From contig NZ_CP038498.1 of the NCBI RefSeq assembly GCF_012427845.1, forward strand, positions 2,852,001 through 2,916,000: DNA of 64,000 bases, in the 5' to 3' direction. The notes beneath the pieces are model-generated. The model did not search any database and had not been told where the DNA came from. It saw only the letters and a list, made by a program, of their open reading frames with translations. The stretch is from Pectobacterium punjabense (GTDB lineage Bacteria > Pseudomonadota > Gammaproteobacteria > Enterobacterales > Enterobacteriaceae). The position numbers and the translations under genes were made by a program. Position 1 is the stretch's first letter. Every line of letters begins with the position of its first letter. Below, in pieces: positions 22,516-33,580 of this stretch.

Positions 22516-23436
22516 ATGACACAAATCCCTTCTTTTAATCGCTCATTGCTACATCCACGCTACTGGCTCACCTGGTTAGGAATCGGTATCCTTTACCTTA
22601 TCGTCTTGCTGCCCTATCCCGTTCTTTACCGTATCGGTGTCACGCTTGGCCATCTCGCGACGCGCCTGCTGCCGCAACGAGTCAAGATCGCCGCCCGCAA
22701 CCTTGAATTGTGTTTCCCAGAGATGTCACAGATTGAACGTGATGCGTTAGTCAGGAAAAATTTCGAATCTGTCGGCATGGGTGTGGTTGAAACGGGCATG
22801 GCCTGGTTTTGGCCGAATTGGCGTCTTGAACGCTGGTTTACGGTCACGGGCCTTGAGCATATACGCCCAGAGAATGAACGAGAACAGGGTGTATTACTCA
22901 TTGGACTGCATTTTTTAACGTTGGAACTCGGGGCTCGGGTCTTTGGTATGCACAACCCAGGTATCGGCGTGTACCGCCCGAATGATAACAAACTGATTGA
23001 CTGGTTACAGACATGGGGCAGGCTACGCTCTAACAAGTCCATGCTCGACCGGAAAGATCTGAAAGGCATGATACGAGCCCTCAAACAGGGTGATATCATC
23101 TGGTACGCTCCGGATCATGACTATGGCCCACGCAGCAGCGTATTCGCGCCTCTGTTTGCAGTAGACACAGCGGCCACAACCCGCGGTAGCTATATGCTGA
23201 TCAAAACGGCACGCCCGGCAATCATTCCTTTTGTACCGCGCCGATTGCCTGAAGGAAAAGGTTATGAATTGCGAATCCAACCCGCTGAGCAAGGTGCGCC
23301 TGTAGACAGTGAAGCCGCGACAGCAGCATGGATGAACAAGGTTGTTGAAAAGAATATTCTGCTCGCACCGGATCAGTACATGTGGTTGCATCGCCGTTTC
23401 AAAACCCGCCCAGAAGGCGAACCTTCCCTTTATTAA
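22516..23436 (+). CDS. lpxL: Lipid A lauroyl acyltransferase
   Basis: Adds laurate to Kdo2-lipid IVA, the first late acylation of lipid A, at the inner membrane. The 306-residue protein has an N-terminal membrane segment (about 18-38), the HX4E catalytic motif at His132 to Glu137 (HFLTLE), and the [15 protein letters not shown] segment. Very close to E. coli LpxL (HtrB). A 267-base gap with no seen gene precedes it. Adjacent to opgHG as in E. coli. Confidence 0.95.
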   Translation: MTQIPSFNRSLLHPRYWLTWLGIGILYLIVLLPYPVLYRIGVTLGHLATRLLPQRVKIAARNLELCFPEMSQIERDALVRKNFESVGMGVVETGMAWFWPNWRLERWFTVTGLEHIRPENEREQGVLLIGLHFLTLELGARVFGMHNPGIGVYRPNDNKLIDWLQTWGRLRSNKSMLDRKDLKGMIRALKQGDIIWYAPDHDYGPRSSVFAPLFAVDTAATTRGSYMLIKTARPAIIPFVPRRLPEGKGYELRIQPAEQGAPVDSEAATAAWMNKVVEKNILLAPDQYMWLHRRFKTRPEGEPSLY

Positions 23437-23494
23437 CGCATACGTTCTTGTTACTCATTTCAGGGATAGCAGCGTCTTGTTAGGGGCAAAAAAA

Positions 23495-23522
23495 AAGCAA
23501 CGGCGACTGCCGTTGCTTTATC
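23495..23522. terminator. Terminator between lpxL and opgH
   Basis: AAGCAACGGC and GCCGTTGCTT form a ten-pair stem with a GACT loop. An A-run precedes and T-rich sequence follows, so it serves both convergent genes. Confidence 0.92.
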
Positions 23523-23555
23523 TTTTATGCTACCAATCTTTCACACGACAAACTG

Positions 23556-26120
23556 TTAGCTTTTGATATGAGGTGCGGGTAATTTTTGGTAAGACTCAAC
23601 CCACGCCGCATAGGCTTCCGGTTTTTGCCATACATGGTAGTGCAAGCGTGAGATCGTAACGGGATCGCTAAGCAACGCCAGACGCTGATTATTGCTCACC
23701 TCTTCCGGTTTTCGATTCAAAGCATCGCGAACATTCTGCTCACGCACGTCCTCGATCGCCCGACTAAAGCGGTGACGCGCCGTCGCCATTGCGCTGGCAA
23801 GGGCATTAACGGATGGATCGAAAACAGCCTGCATAAATCCGTCATCGAGCCTACGCTGGTGGTTCAATCGGCAATATTCATCCGTAGCAACCAATTCACG
23901 CGGCGGGTTGAACTCTTCCGGTATCATCAGCAGATTCGCACGCTTACAACTCAATCCCAATGCTGCACGACTTGAATAAACCGACACAAACGGCGACAGA
24001 ATCAGTGAGAAGACAATCGGAGACAACCACCACAAGAAACGTAGATCCAGCCATGCCATGCCTATCGCCCAGACCAGCCCCAGAACCAATTGGGAGCCGT
24101 GGCGTACAAACGCTTCGCTCCACGGCGTCGCATCATCATCACGCTGCGGAGAATTCCACTGCACTGACCAGCCGAGGAACGCGCTAACCACAAACACCGT
24201 ATGGAACAACATACGAACCGGTGCCAGTAGAACCGAGAACAGCATTTCCAACAGCAGGGAAAGGAATACGCGGAAAGCGCCGCCGTACTCTTTTGCCCCT
24301 TTCGCCCACACCAGAATCACGCTCAACAGCTTTGGCAAGAACAGCAACACCAGTGTCGTTGAGAAGAGTGCGATAGCCAATTCTGGCCGCCACTGTGGCC
24401 AGACGGGAAACAGCTGTCGGGGCTGCAAGAAGTACTGAGGTTCCATCAGCGTATGCACAACCTGCAAGGCCGTAGAGAGTACCAGAAACATAAACCACAG
24501 CGGAGCAGACAGATAAGACATCACGCCAGTCAGGAAAACGGCACGGTGAACCGGATGCATGCCTTTAACCAGGAACAATCGGAAGTTCATCAGGTTCCCA
24601 TGGCACCAACGGCGGTCACGCTTCAGTTCATCCAACAGGTTAGGCGGCAGCTCTTCATAACTTCCTGGCAGGTCATATGCAATCCACACCCCCCATCCGG
24701 CACGACGCATCAGCGCCGCTTCAACGAAGTCGTGAGAAAGAATCGCACCAGCGAACGAACCTTCACCCGGCAGTGGTGCTAACGCACAGTGCTCGATGAA
24801 CGGTTTCACGCGGATAATCGCGTTATGCCCCCAGTAATGCGACTCACCCAGTTGCCAAAAATGCAGACCCGCGGTGAACAAGGGGCCATAAACACGCGTT
24901 GCAAACTGCTGGCAGCGCGCATACAGCGTATCCATGCCGGAGGCTTTCGGCGAAGACTGGATAATACCCGCGTTCGGATTCGCTTCCATCAGTCTGACCA
25001 GAGACGTCAGACACTCGCCGCTCATGACGCTATCGGCATCCAGAATCACCATGTAGCTATACTGATTACCCCAGCGACGGCAGAAGTCATCAATATTGCC
25101 GCTTTTACGCTTAACACGACGACGACGACGACGATAGAAAATGCGCCCTGCTCCACCAACATCACGACACAGTTCCATCCAGGCTTTTTGCTCTGCCACA
25201 CAGATATCGGGATCGTTACTGTCGCTCAGAACGTAAATATCAAAATGCGCAAGATTACCTGTCGCTTCAACCGACTCATACGTCGCACGTAACCCCGCAA
25301 ACACACGTTCTACGTCTTCGTTACAAATCGGCATGATCAATGCCGTACGATGCTCAGGATTCAGTGCCTCATTACCCACTGTCGTGGAAGAGATACTGTA
25401 TTTATCCCGCCCAATAAGCAGTTGCAGGAACCCCATCAGCGCCGTCCAGAAACCAGCCGATACCCAGCAGAACAACACCGCAAATAAAACGAGTATGCCG
25501 CTTTGCAGTACGTAAGGCAGCAGTTGCATGAGCGAGCGCGTCCAAGGCTGACCCGCCATCTCAAACGGATCGATCAACGCCCAGCCCTGATAAGGCAGGA
25601 TCGTTTTCATGTACCAGGTTGCAATTGCAGTCTGGAACAACGTCAGCGCCAGCAGGATATAGCGGCGAATGGTTCCCACCAGACGCCAGCGATTTTCGGA
25701 AATTTTCTCTTCCGGGCTGTAATGAGGACGAGGTGGCACAGTCCTGCCTAGCAAGCTTTCCCACCAGCGAACCAGTGGATTAGTGCGCCAAACATCGGGG
25801 AACATCGAAGCGCGGGTAATAACAGGCATCGCTTTTAATGCCGTCCGCCCTTCTCTGTCTGTACCGAGTTGCTTACCCTTATCCAAACCATCAGACCAAG
25901 CCATGTCTAAACGTGCCTGCACGGAATGCAGCGCCACATCTTCCTCGGCCTGAACATTAACCTGATTACCTTCAGACGGGTTACCTTCAGACAAGACCTG
26001 ATGCAAAACGGCCTGATCGTTCCAGGCCGCTTGCGGTAATTTTTCGCGAAGAACCTCTGCCTGCTCAGCAGGCAGAGGGAGTTTCTCAATATAATCGAGA
26101 GAAGAAGTTGACTTATTCAT
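23556..26120 (-). CDS. opgH: Osmoregulated periplasmic glucan glucosyltransferase
   Basis: Inner-membrane glycosyltransferase that polymerises the beta-1,2 glucan backbone from UDP-glucose and moves it to the periplasm. The 854-residue protein has two N-terminal membrane segments, a family 2 catalytic domain with [23 protein letters not shown] and DRRWCHGNL motifs, then several C-terminal membrane helices. A basic patch ([15 protein letters not shown]) precedes the DADS motif. The start overlaps the opgG stop by eight bases. Glucans of this family are needed for virulence in soft-rot bacteria (known for Dickeya). Confidence 0.97.
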   Translation of the reverse strand: MNKSTSSLDYIEKLPLPAEQAEVLREKLPQAAWNDQAVLHQVLSEGNPSEGNQVNVQAEEDVALHSVQARLDMAWSDGLDKGKQLGTDREGRTALKAMPVITRASMFPDVWRTNPLVRWWESLLGRTVPPRPHYSPEEKISENRWRLVGTIRRYILLALTLFQTAIATWYMKTILPYQGWALIDPFEMAGQPWTRSLMQLLPYVLQSGILVLFAVLFCWVSAGFWTALMGFLQLLIGRDKYSISSTTVGNEALNPEHRTALIMPICNEDVERVFAGLRATYESVEATGNLAHFDIYVLSDSNDPDICVAEQKAWMELCRDVGGAGRIFYRRRRRRVKRKSGNIDDFCRRWGNQYSYMVILDADSVMSGECLTSLVRLMEANPNAGIIQSSPKASGMDTLYARCQQFATRVYGPLFTAGLHFWQLGESHYWGHNAIIRVKPFIEHCALAPLPGEGSFAGAILSHDFVEAALMRRAGWGVWIAYDLPGSYEELPPNLLDELKRDRRWCHGNLMNFRLFLVKGMHPVHRAVFLTGVMSYLSAPLWFMFLVLSTALQVVHTLMEPQYFLQPRQLFPVWPQWRPELAIALFSTTLVLLFLPKLLSVILVWAKGAKEYGGAFRVFLSLLLEMLFSVLLAPVRMLFHTVFVVSAFLGWSVQWNSPQRDDDATPWSEAFVRHGSQLVLGLVWAIGMAWLDLRFLWWLSPIVFSLILSPFVSVYSSRAALGLSCKRANLLMIPEEFNPPRELVATDEYCRLNHQRRLDDGFMQAVFDPSVNALASAMATARHRFSRAIEDVREQNVRDALNRKPEEVSNNQRLALLSDPVTISRLHYHVWQKPEAYAAWVESYQKLPAPHIKS

Positions 26121-27681
26121 TAGCAGGCAGCTGATTGCTCCAGGTTTCAGTCAGTGTCGTCTCGCCATTAACCAATGCAGCTCTCATTTCAGTCGGCTGT
26201 TTCGCATCTTTCACACGCAAACGCAGCGTCAGACGCCAGCCATGAGTTACTGGGTTATAGCGAACATTATTTTCTACAATCTCGCCGTTATCGCCAATGC
26301 TGACCTGAGAGGCTACCGGAGCGTTCTCATCCAGCTCTTTTAAATTCGGCCCAATGAAGTCCACAATATAAGCGATCGTGCCGTCAGGCTGGCGGATCAG
26401 GTTAGATTGTTTGACATCACCGGCAGAACGGCGCGTCTGCTGAACGTAGGCAACGTCTGGAGAATGCAGTTGATCTTCATCGCGCGTAAAGTGCAGACGA
26501 TATTTAATATCCAGTGGTTTGCCCGTTTCTGGCAGTACATCAGGCGTCCAGAAAGCAACGATGTTGTCATTGGTTTCATCCGCAGTAGGGATTTCAACCA
26601 GCTCAACTTTTCCTTTACCCCACTCGCCTTTCGGTTCAACCCAACCGCTTGGACGTAGATCGTAGCGGTCATCAAGATCTTCATAGGCAGTGAAATCACG
26701 ACCGCGTTGCAGCAGACCAAATCCTTTCGGATTTTCTACCGCATAGGTGCTCACAGACAGATGCTTCGGATTATTCAGCGGACGCCAAATCCATTCACCA
26801 TTACCGGCATGAATTGACAAACCGTTAGAGTCATTCAGCGCCGGACGATAGTTCAGCGTCGGTGACGGCTGGTTCGGCCCAAACAGATACATACTGGTCA
26901 GCGGGGCAATACCCAGTTTGCCCACTTTATCGCGCAGGAAAACTCTAGCCTGAACGTCTACGACGCTGTCACGCCCCGGATAAACGGTAAAGCGGTAAGC
27001 CCCTGCGGCACGCGGAGAATCCAGCAGTGCATAAATAACCAGATGTTTATCATTCGGCTTTGGACGTTCAATCCAGAATTCACGGAAACGAGGGAACTCC
27101 TCACCAGAAGGCAACGCAGTATCGATAGCCAGACCGCGGGCAGACAAACCATAGATCTGACCTTTCCCTACGACACGGAAGTAGCTGGCACCCAACATGC
27201 TGACGATTTCATCATTCTTATCCGCTTTATTGATCGGATAGAGAACTTTAAAACCGGCAAAGCCGAGATTTTTAACCGCTTCAGGATCGTGATTGACGGA
27301 ACCAAAATCAAAATACTCAGGCGAGTATTTAATCTCATCAACCGTGGTCGCCGTGACTTCATTAATTTTCACCGGAGTATCGAAATACATCCCCTGATGA
27401 TAGAACTGTAACTTGAAGGGCGTCTGTACATTATTCCAGTATGATTTATCGTTATTGAAACGAATTTGCTGGTAGTCCGCAAATTTCATATCACGGAATT
27501 GCGCTGGAAGATTACTTTTCGGCGCTTCAAACCCCTTTTGTGCCAGCTTTTCAGCCTGCTGTGCCACATCATCAATAGAGAATGCCCAAGCAGGCACTGC
27601 GCTTACAGACAGCATAATGGCGGCGGACAGCCAGCGAAGGCTGGCAACCCGCTGTTTAAACCCAAATTTATTATCCAGCAC
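26113..27681 (-). CDS. opgG: Glucan biosynthesis protein G (periplasmic)
   Basis: Periplasmic partner of OpgH needed for glucan synthesis and branching. The 522-residue frame starts at a GTG closely behind AGGGGGAG; spacing is short, so the true start may lie a codon or more downstream. A signal peptide ends near residue 33 (AWA before [13 protein letters not shown]). The rest follows E. coli MdoG closely, including [13 protein letters not shown] and [13 protein letters not shown] segments. Heads the opgGH operon; the opgC gene found divergent from it in E. coli is not here. Confidence 0.95.
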   Translation of the reverse strand: MLDNKFGFKQRVASLRWLSAAIMLSVSAVPAWAFSIDDVAQQAEKLAQKGFEAPKSNLPAQFRDMKFADYQQIRFNNDKSYWNNVQTPFKLQFYHQGMYFDTPVKINEVTATTVDEIKYSPEYFDFGSVNHDPEAVKNLGFAGFKVLYPINKADKNDEIVSMLGASYFRVVGKGQIYGLSARGLAIDTALPSGEEFPRFREFWIERPKPNDKHLVIYALLDSPRAAGAYRFTVYPGRDSVVDVQARVFLRDKVGKLGIAPLTSMYLFGPNQPSPTLNYRPALNDSNGLSIHAGNGEWIWRPLNNPKHLSVSTYAVENPKGFGLLQRGRDFTAYEDLDDRYDLRPSGWVEPKGEWGKGKVELVEIPTADETNDNIVAFWTPDVLPETGKPLDIKYRLHFTRDEDQLHSPDVAYVQQTRRSAGDVKQSNLIRQPDGTIAYIVDFIGPNLKELDENAPVASQVSIGDNGEIVENNVRYNPVTHGWRLTLRLRVKDAKQPTEMRAALVNGETTLTETWSNQLPANE

Positions 27682-28057
27682 AGCTCCCCCTGTTGGTGTG
27701 CTTCAATCAACTAAAATCCATATTAATGGATAAGTTAGCTTTCCTACAACTTGATAAAGATATTGTTCATCATAATAGGTTAGCGTTTAAACAAAGAGAA
27801 CGCTAAAGCATGATAAATCGGGTTGTAAAAATGGAAAACAGCCACGGACTATAGCGAATATCGATCTATACGGGCGTAGGATTATTCCGTTTACGTCTAC
27901 ACCGTCTTCTCTAACTCCACCGATAAAAATCGGAACATACGGCTACGCTAACACACATACAGCCTAAAGCATGATCGGCATAAACATTTGTGTAACAAAG
28001 CAAGGACAAGTAAAGTATCCCCCTGGCTGAACCCGGTATTATTGAATTAAGACTGCT
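27682..28057. other. Intergenic region between opgG and the DUF2946 gene
   Basis: A 376-base gap between divergent genes. It should hold promoters for both, but I find no strong consensus promoter, operator or RNA gene by eye. Confidence 0.4.
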
Positions 28058-28555
28058 ATGCTTTTGTCCGCACTACGACGGCGAAGTTTCCCAGCCTGGG
28101 TCGGCATCTTCGCTATTTTGACCATCTTCATTGCGCCAGTGATTTCACAGACACTCGTGCCTCGTGAGCATGGACTTTATGATGGTATAACCACACATAG
28201 TACTACCACGCATAGTAATGCGGCCTCTCACAGTAGAGACGTACATGATATAACCGCGCCCGTCAGTAGCAGCAGCGATATCGCTGAGCAGCATCATAAT
28301 CATGCTGGACACGCGATGTCTGGGCATCACGCGACGCAATCACACCATTCGCACTCATCGCCATCCATGATGATGGATCATGCCGCTTGTGGTTATTGTG
28401 TTCTTTTTGCGTATACCCCCGCGCTGTTCACTACAGGCTCTCCTAATCCCATATTGACCGCGTCTTTATCTGAAGCGCTAGCTATACATTTTATTTCCCG
28501 GATTGCTCTTCCCGAGCGTTACACCTCTCCTGTGGTGCGCGCCCCGCCGTTCTGA
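28058..28555 (+). CDS. DUF2946 family His-rich membrane protein
   Basis: A 165-residue protein with a basic N terminus and one membrane segment (about 13-32) that could be a signal anchor. A low-complexity periplasmic stretch (residues 45-110) is full of His, Ser and Met, followed by DHAACGYCVLFAY with a CxxC-type pair and a second hydrophobic segment. This matches the DUF2946 family, unnamed proteins often found beside PepSY proteins. The His/Met content suggests metal binding, perhaps copper; that is inference. It is 100 bases ahead of the PepSY gene. Confidence 0.8.
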   Translation: MLLSALRRRSFPAWVGIFAILTIFIAPVISQTLVPREHGLYDGITTHSTTTHSNAASHSRDVHDITAPVSSSSDIAEQHHNHAGHAMSGHHATQSHHSHSSPSMMMDHAACGYCVLFAYTPALFTTGSPNPILTASLSEALAIHFISRIALPERYTSPVVRAPPF

Positions 28556-28656
28556 ATGCTGCATTATCATGCCTGCGGGCATTCATAACGCATTCGCCAT
28601 ACCCCTTCCGGTATGGTGTTTGGGTCTTTTTTTGCTAAATGATTTCAGAGGGTTCT

Positions 28657-30180
28657 ATGTCACACCCTAATCAGGCATCCGTCACGACTGCCGCTTCCGG
28701 CACGCGCCTAGCTGGAGAAACGACGTTGGATAAGCACGCAATGGATAACATATCGCCACGTGCCGCAATCATTGCTCTGTTCATCCGGCTTCACTTTTAT
28801 ATTGGTATTTTTGTCGGTCCTTTTATTTTCGTTGCAGCCCTGACAGGAACGCTATATGTCCTTACGCCGCAGATTGAAAACCGGCTGTATTCGCACCAGC
28901 TTTTCACTGAAAGCCAGGGCACGCCACATTCGCTAGCAGACCAAATTCATGCGGCGCAGGCAGAACTTACTCATCATCAGGGCGCAAAACTGCTTGCGAT
29001 ACGCCCTGCTCCCGCCGCCGGAGAGACGACCCGGGTCATGTTCGCTTTACCGGAACTGGGTCCATCAGAAAGCCGTGCTGTTTTCATTGACCCCGTCTCA
29101 CTGGAAAATCGCGGCAGTGAAATTGTCTATGGCACCAGCGGCATTTTGCCATTTCGTACCTGGCTCGATTATCTGCATCGCGGGCTGCTATTAGGCGATG
29201 TCGGGCGTAATTACAGTGAGCTGGCAGCATCCTGGCTGTGGGTTGCTGCCTTGGGTGGTATTGTCATCTGGTGGTCAACCCGGCAGATATCATCAGCAAC
29301 CAAACGGCGGAAGTTAAAAAATAGCCAGACGACAGCAGCGAAAACGCAGCGTCTACGCCATTGGCATGCCACGATGGGACTCAGCCTCGTGCTTGGTTTG
29401 CTCTTTTTCTCCGCAACAGGGTTAACCTGGTCGCAGTGGGCAGGAGGCAATATCTCTGTCGCACGTACCGCTTTAGGATGGCAAACTCCATCGGTAAAAA
29501 CCCAGTTGCCCGCACCGATGTCTCACCATGACATGATGCACGGCCACGATATGACGATGACAACCGATGAACATGCGGAGCACCATGCGTCAATGCCAAT
29601 GGGGGATGCCGAAACCTATTCACCGGCGTTATTTGATGAGGTGCTGGCTACCGCTCGTCACGCGGGGATTGATGCCAATAAAATCGAAATTCGCCCCGCC
29701 ACTAAGCCACATAGTGCGTGGACCGTCAGTGAGATCGATCGTTCCTGGCCAACGCAGGTTGATGCCGTATCGATTAATCCTGATACGTTGGAGGTTGTAG
29801 ACAAAACCGATTTCAACACCTTCCCACTCGCCGCCAAACTCACCCGTTGGGGAGTGGATGCGCACATGGGTGTATTATTCGGTTTACCAAATCAGTTGAT
29901 TCTTGCGGCATTTGGTCTTGGGCTTTGTGCGATGATCGTGTGGGGCTATCGGATGTGGTGGATACGCCGTCCAAAATATCGCCATGGCGCGAATCCAGTC
30001 AATACGCTGACGGCCACACTGTTGCAGGTTCCGGTTTTTCACCGGGTACTGATTGCGCTCATTACGCTGATGCTGGCACTGAGTTTACCCGTTATGGGGG
30101 TTAGCCTACTGGTCTTCCTACTGATTGACGTTGTTCGGTGGTATATGAACCACCCCAAACAGGCTATTGTCAAAAACTGA
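28657..30180 (+). CDS. PepSY-associated membrane protein (PiuB-like)
   Basis: A 507-residue inner-membrane protein of the PepSY_TM family, whose members (PiuB-type) are tied to metal or siderophore use. I chose the ATG giving MSHPNQASV because AGAGGG stands four bases upstream. Four main membrane segments are visible (about 45-70, 190-210, 243-263, 410-440), with PepSY-like domains between. A His/Met-rich insert near residues 290-320 (SHHDMMHGHDMTM) resembles that in the preceding protein. A weak imperfect hairpin follows at about 30215-30260. Likely one unit with the DUF2946 gene. Confidence 0.85.
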   Translation: MSHPNQASVTTAASGTRLAGETTLDKHAMDNISPRAAIIALFIRLHFYIGIFVGPFIFVAALTGTLYVLTPQIENRLYSHQLFTESQGTPHSLADQIHAAQAELTHHQGAKLLAIRPAPAAGETTRVMFALPELGPSESRAVFIDPVSLENRGSEIVYGTSGILPFRTWLDYLHRGLLLGDVGRNYSELAASWLWVAALGGIVIWWSTRQISSATKRRKLKNSQTTAAKTQRLRHWHATMGLSLVLGLLFFSATGLTWSQWAGGNISVARTALGWQTPSVKTQLPAPMSHHDMMHGHDMTMTTDEHAEHHASMPMGDAETYSPALFDEVLATARHAGIDANKIEIRPATKPHSAWTVSEIDRSWPTQVDAVSINPDTLEVVDKTDFNTFPLAAKLTRWGVDAHMGVLFGLPNQLILAAFGLGLCAMIVWGYRMWWIRRPKYRHGANPVNTLTATLLQVPVFHRVLIALITLMLALSLPVMGVSLLVFLLIDVVRWYMNHPKQAIVKN

Positions 30181-30290
30181 TTCCTTTACGGCTATCATCA
30201 TTCGATTCAGCAATAAAAACCGCCCTTGTGCGACACTCTTTGTGCAACACAATGGCGGTTAATCAGCAATACACGACTAGCAATAATAAA

Positions 30291-31955
30291 TTAGAACGTG
30301 GTCCAGTCCGCCAATTCACCTTTGCCAGACGTTTTTTCTGCACGATTATTTTTAGGTGCAGACAGCGCAGGCATTTCTGCCTTTCTCGTTAACGCCGCAC
30401 TTTTATAAGATGCACCAAGATTGAATACGCTGACCGTACGCGCGAGACTATTTGCCTGATCCTGCAAAGAGAGAGCCGCCGCAGCAGATTCTTCAACCAA
30501 CGCCGCATTTTGCTGGGTTGTGGTATCAATCTGCCCAACGGCCAGGTTGATTTGATTGATGCCGTCACTTTGCTCACGGCTAGCCTGCGCAATTTCGCTG
30601 ATGATTCCTGTTACACCCTGCACGTTTGTCACCAGTGAATTCATCGTGACGCCGGTTTCTTCCACCAGCCCCATGCCATCCTGCACTTTCTTAAACGAAT
30701 CATCGATAAGTTCTTTGATTTCTTTTGCCGCCGTAGCGCTTCTCTGAGCCAACGCACGAACCTCACTGGCAACAACGGCAAACCCTCGCCCTTGTTCACC
30801 CGCACGCGCGGCCTCGACAGCCGCATTCAGCGCCAGGATGTTGGTTTGGAAGGCAATGCCATCAATCACACCGATAATTTCCGCCATACGCTGCGAGGAA
30901 TCGCGAATACCACGCATTTCCTGCGTTACCGTTTCCATCATCGCGCCACTTTTCTTCACGGTTGCAGAAGCGCTGGCCGCAAGATCTGTCGCCTGCGTCG
31001 TATTATCCGCAGTATTTCTTATTGTCGACGTCAACTGTTCCATTGATGACGCCGTTTCTTCCAGCGAACTTGCCTGCTCTTCCGTTCTGGCGGATAAATC
31101 CTGATTCCCCGCAGCAATTTGCGATGCGGCACTGGAGATCGTTTCTGCACCATCACGCACCTGACTAACAATCTGTCTCAAGCTACCGTTCATGTTATTC
31201 AGGGCGGATAACAACTGACCCGTTTCATCTTTACGGTCAGTATAAACTTCAGAGGTCAAATCGCCTTTTGCGACATTTTCAGCAACAACGAGGGCTTCCT
31301 GTAGCGGTTGAGTGACGCTGCGGGTAATCAATGAAGCAATAATCAGCCCCGCTAGCGCACTAATTATAATGATCGTAGCGAGAACCATCAGCGCATTTTT
31401 ATAGCTTTCACCGACTTCTTGCGCTGAAGATGACATCTTATCATCCTGTATATCGATGAACGCCTTTACTTTGCTAGTGTATTTCTCTTGAGTAACACGC
31501 GTGACGTTGAAATATTCTTCAGCAGCTGCATCCGTATTTCCTGCCGAGACCAATGAAGAAAGTTTGTTCGCTGAACTAAGAAAATCACGTCGGATGTCGC
31601 CGATATCGCGCAGTACTGCAATAGATTTATCGTCATTAACGGATTGATTCAGATATTCCATGAGTTCAGATATCGTTCCTGAACGTGCTTTGTTCAACGA
31701 CAACTGTTTATTGATTTCACTTTCTGATTTAAGTAATAACAACAGTTGCTGATTGTTGAGGTAACCATTTAGCTCATCAATGAGTTTATTGCTCTTGACA
31801 GTTAATGGGTAGTTTTGAGAAACGATATCATCCATTTTCTCATGAAAATCACTTAGCTTTGAAATTGCAACGCTGCCAATGATCAGAAGCATTAACACAA
31901 GAAAAGAAAACCCTGCTCCTAATCGATATCCTATACGCCAGTTGGACAAACCCAT
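30291..31955 (-). CDS. Methyl-accepting chemotaxis protein
   Basis: Transmembrane chemoreceptor of 554 residues. I chose MGLSNWRIGYRLG since AAGGAG lies six bases before it; an ATG two codons earlier touches that site. Order: membrane segment (about 10-32), periplasmic four-helix bundle (33-185), second membrane segment (about 190-210), HAMP domain, then the signalling hairpin with GRGFAVVASEVRALAQRSA. The protein ends ADWTTF, which fits the xWxxF-type tether for CheR/CheB. Ligand unknown. It is flanked by long gaps and is monocistronic. Confidence 0.95.
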   Translation of the reverse strand: MGLSNWRIGYRLGAGFSFLVLMLLIIGSVAISKLSDFHEKMDDIVSQNYPLTVKSNKLIDELNGYLNNQQLLLLLKSESEINKQLSLNKARSGTISELMEYLNQSVNDDKSIAVLRDIGDIRRDFLSSANKLSSLVSAGNTDAAAEEYFNVTRVTQEKYTSKVKAFIDIQDDKMSSSAQEVGESYKNALMVLATIIIISALAGLIIASLITRSVTQPLQEALVVAENVAKGDLTSEVYTDRKDETGQLLSALNNMNGSLRQIVSQVRDGAETISSAASQIAAGNQDLSARTEEQASSLEETASSMEQLTSTIRNTADNTTQATDLAASASATVKKSGAMMETVTQEMRGIRDSSQRMAEIIGVIDGIAFQTNILALNAAVEAARAGEQGRGFAVVASEVRALAQRSATAAKEIKELIDDSFKKVQDGMGLVEETGVTMNSLVTNVQGVTGIISEIAQASREQSDGINQINLAVGQIDTTTQQNAALVEESAAAALSLQDQANSLARTVSVFNLGASYKSAALTRKAEMPALSAPKNNRAEKTSGKGELADWTTF

Positions 31956-32592
31956 TAACATCTCCTTAACTAATATTCTCTATCTGTATAAAAATACGCA
32001 ATTTAAAAAATTAATATTTATTAATAAATGCAGATAGTCCCAATATTCTTTTTCATAACAAAAAATACACATCTCTGAACAGATCGTTTATAGGCTTTTA
32101 AACAATATGCAAGTAGATATGCTCATCAAACCACAGGCATCGTGGCGTGGCCGCCTGACTTTTATCTACTCACGTCCCATAAAATTTGGGAGAATTACCG
32201 TCACTAAAATTATGGTTGAATAGCAACGACAAATACCAATACAAGTCAGAGCAAATCTTCCTAACGCCGAAGGCGGTATCGGCCTTTTGTAGATAATCTT
32301 TATATTTTCTAACTTATGGTATTCATATCTATTTAATCGATCATTTTACAAAAATCTATCTATTTATAAGATATAAGCATTTTAAATAAACAGAAATATT
32401 GCATTTTGAATGTAACAATAAACCCAAAAACAAATAATAACAATTTGTCATAAATTAAAACAAAAACCACTTGAATTGATATTATAGCGCGGGCAGGAAA
32501 TAGAGATGGAAGTAAACGAATGATATACGGTAACCCTCCTTACAATCAGGTTCACTTTCTATAAGAACATCACACCTTGGGTAAAAAAAGAC
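31956..32592. other. Long AT-rich non-coding stretch
   Basis: About 640 bases with no credible open frame. GCCGA / TCGGC with an eight-base loop followed by CTTTTG (32266-32288) could end a small RNA transcribed rightward; CCCATAAAATTTGGG (near 32167) is another short inverted repeat upstream of it. Nothing else could be recognised. Confidence 0.4.
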
Positions 32593-32628
32593 TCACCCAG
32601 CCATCTTTTCATCAAGATGGCTGGGTGA
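32593..32628. terminator. Terminator of the ribbon-helix-helix gene
   Basis: A 15-pair perfect stem (TCACCCAGCCATCTT and its complement) with a six-base loop. On the minus strand it is followed by GTC and seven T. Confidence 0.92.
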
Positions 32629-32683
32629 TTTAATGTTTTTATTTATGTTTACGCTGCTCAGAGAGCCGAGTCATATTCCAGCA

Positions 32684-32965
32684 TTACTTTTTCTTAGACG
32701 TTACTTTGGATTTACCTTTCAGCAATTCCCGAAGTTTTTTGAGTTCTTTTTGCGTCAATGGCGCTTCTGTACCCACCTCTTCCGTCCCTTGGCTGTCTAC
32801 TGATTCAGGAGACAAGGCAGAGATTAGATGGCCTTCATCAAAGCTCCGCAGTAACCGAGCACTGACTTCCGCACTGATTGATACTTCGTTTTCCAATGCC
32901 GCAGCTTTGATTTTTTCTTTCAGCTCTGGGGAAATTTTCAGGGACAGGCTAGATATCTCACTCAT
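32684..32965 (-). CDS. Ribbon-helix-helix (Arc-like) DNA-binding protein
   Basis: A 93-residue protein. Residues 1-45 (SLSLKISPELKEKIKAAALENEVSISAEVSARLL) have the strand-helix-helix pattern of Arc/MetJ-type regulators, with alternate polar residues in the strand. The rest is acidic and then very basic (KELKKLRELLKGK, ending KKK), probably disordered. No partner gene is contiguous; targets unknown. It could be an orphan antitoxin-like or a silencing protein. Monocistronic with its own strong terminator. Confidence 0.75.
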   Translation of the reverse strand: MSEISSLSLKISPELKEKIKAAALENEVSISAEVSARLLRSFDEGHLISALSPESVDSQGTEEVGTEAPLTQKELKKLRELLKGKSKVTSKKK

Positions 32966-33123
32966 TTTATTACCTTTCTCATGGGGTAAAAGAGTAACCT
33001 ATGACACCTAGTCAGCAATGTCCATACTGAAATAAAAATTTAATATTTCTGTCACATAAATAACGCCATTATTTTCTTAGCAAGAAGATTATTATTTCGC
33101 TATTTTAATTTCCCTAACATGGA

Positions 33124-33423
33124 CTATTTATTTCCGTTTTTCATTTTCCAGTCGTCAATCATTTTTCTGCTCACATCGCCTTTGTAACAAATTGGCGAAT
33201 AGCCCCCTGCCCGACTCCATGCACTACGCTTACCACACTGACTACCATTACGTGCTGAATTATAAGGACAAGGGCAATTTCCTGAATAAGCAGAAATCGA
33301 TGCCTGGATGATCTTTTCTTTGATCTGCTCGTCAGAAATCCGAGAATTTTTCGCCATACTGGGTGTAGAAAAAGAAAGCAAGGTCACAGCGAAAACCATC
33401 GCAACAGCCAGCGTTATTTTCAT
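33124..33423 (-). CDS. Small secreted four-cysteine protein
   Basis: A 99-residue protein with a clear signal peptide (hydrophobic residues 5-20, cut near SMA-KNS at 24). The mature part has four cysteines in GNCPCPYNSARNGSQCGKR and SPICYKGDV, likely two disulphides, with Gly/Ser/Tyr-rich sequence between. I recall similar unnamed proteins in other proteobacteria but know no function. It faces the OrtT-like gene across 157 bases. Confidence 0.75.
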   Translation of the reverse strand: MKITLAVAMVFAVTLLSFSTPSMAKNSRISDEQIKEKIIQASISAYSGNCPCPYNSARNGSQCGKRSAWSRAGGYSPICYKGDVSRKMIDDWKMKNGNK

Positions 33424-33580
33424 ACCGAAGGTCTCACTTTAAGCAGAGGTTGTTAACTGTAGTACAAAATAAGTACCACCGAACAGAGTCTTACCTGACT
33501 ACTCATTATGGGTTAAAAAATTGATCATAAAATATTAACGACATAAAATGCAGGCGCTGCGAGAATAAAAGGAAACAAAC

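Noticed and set aside
24789..25292. A 167-codon open frame opposite opgH (and others at 24058 and 24184)
   Set aside because: Antisense shadows of opgH, without ribosome sites or family features.
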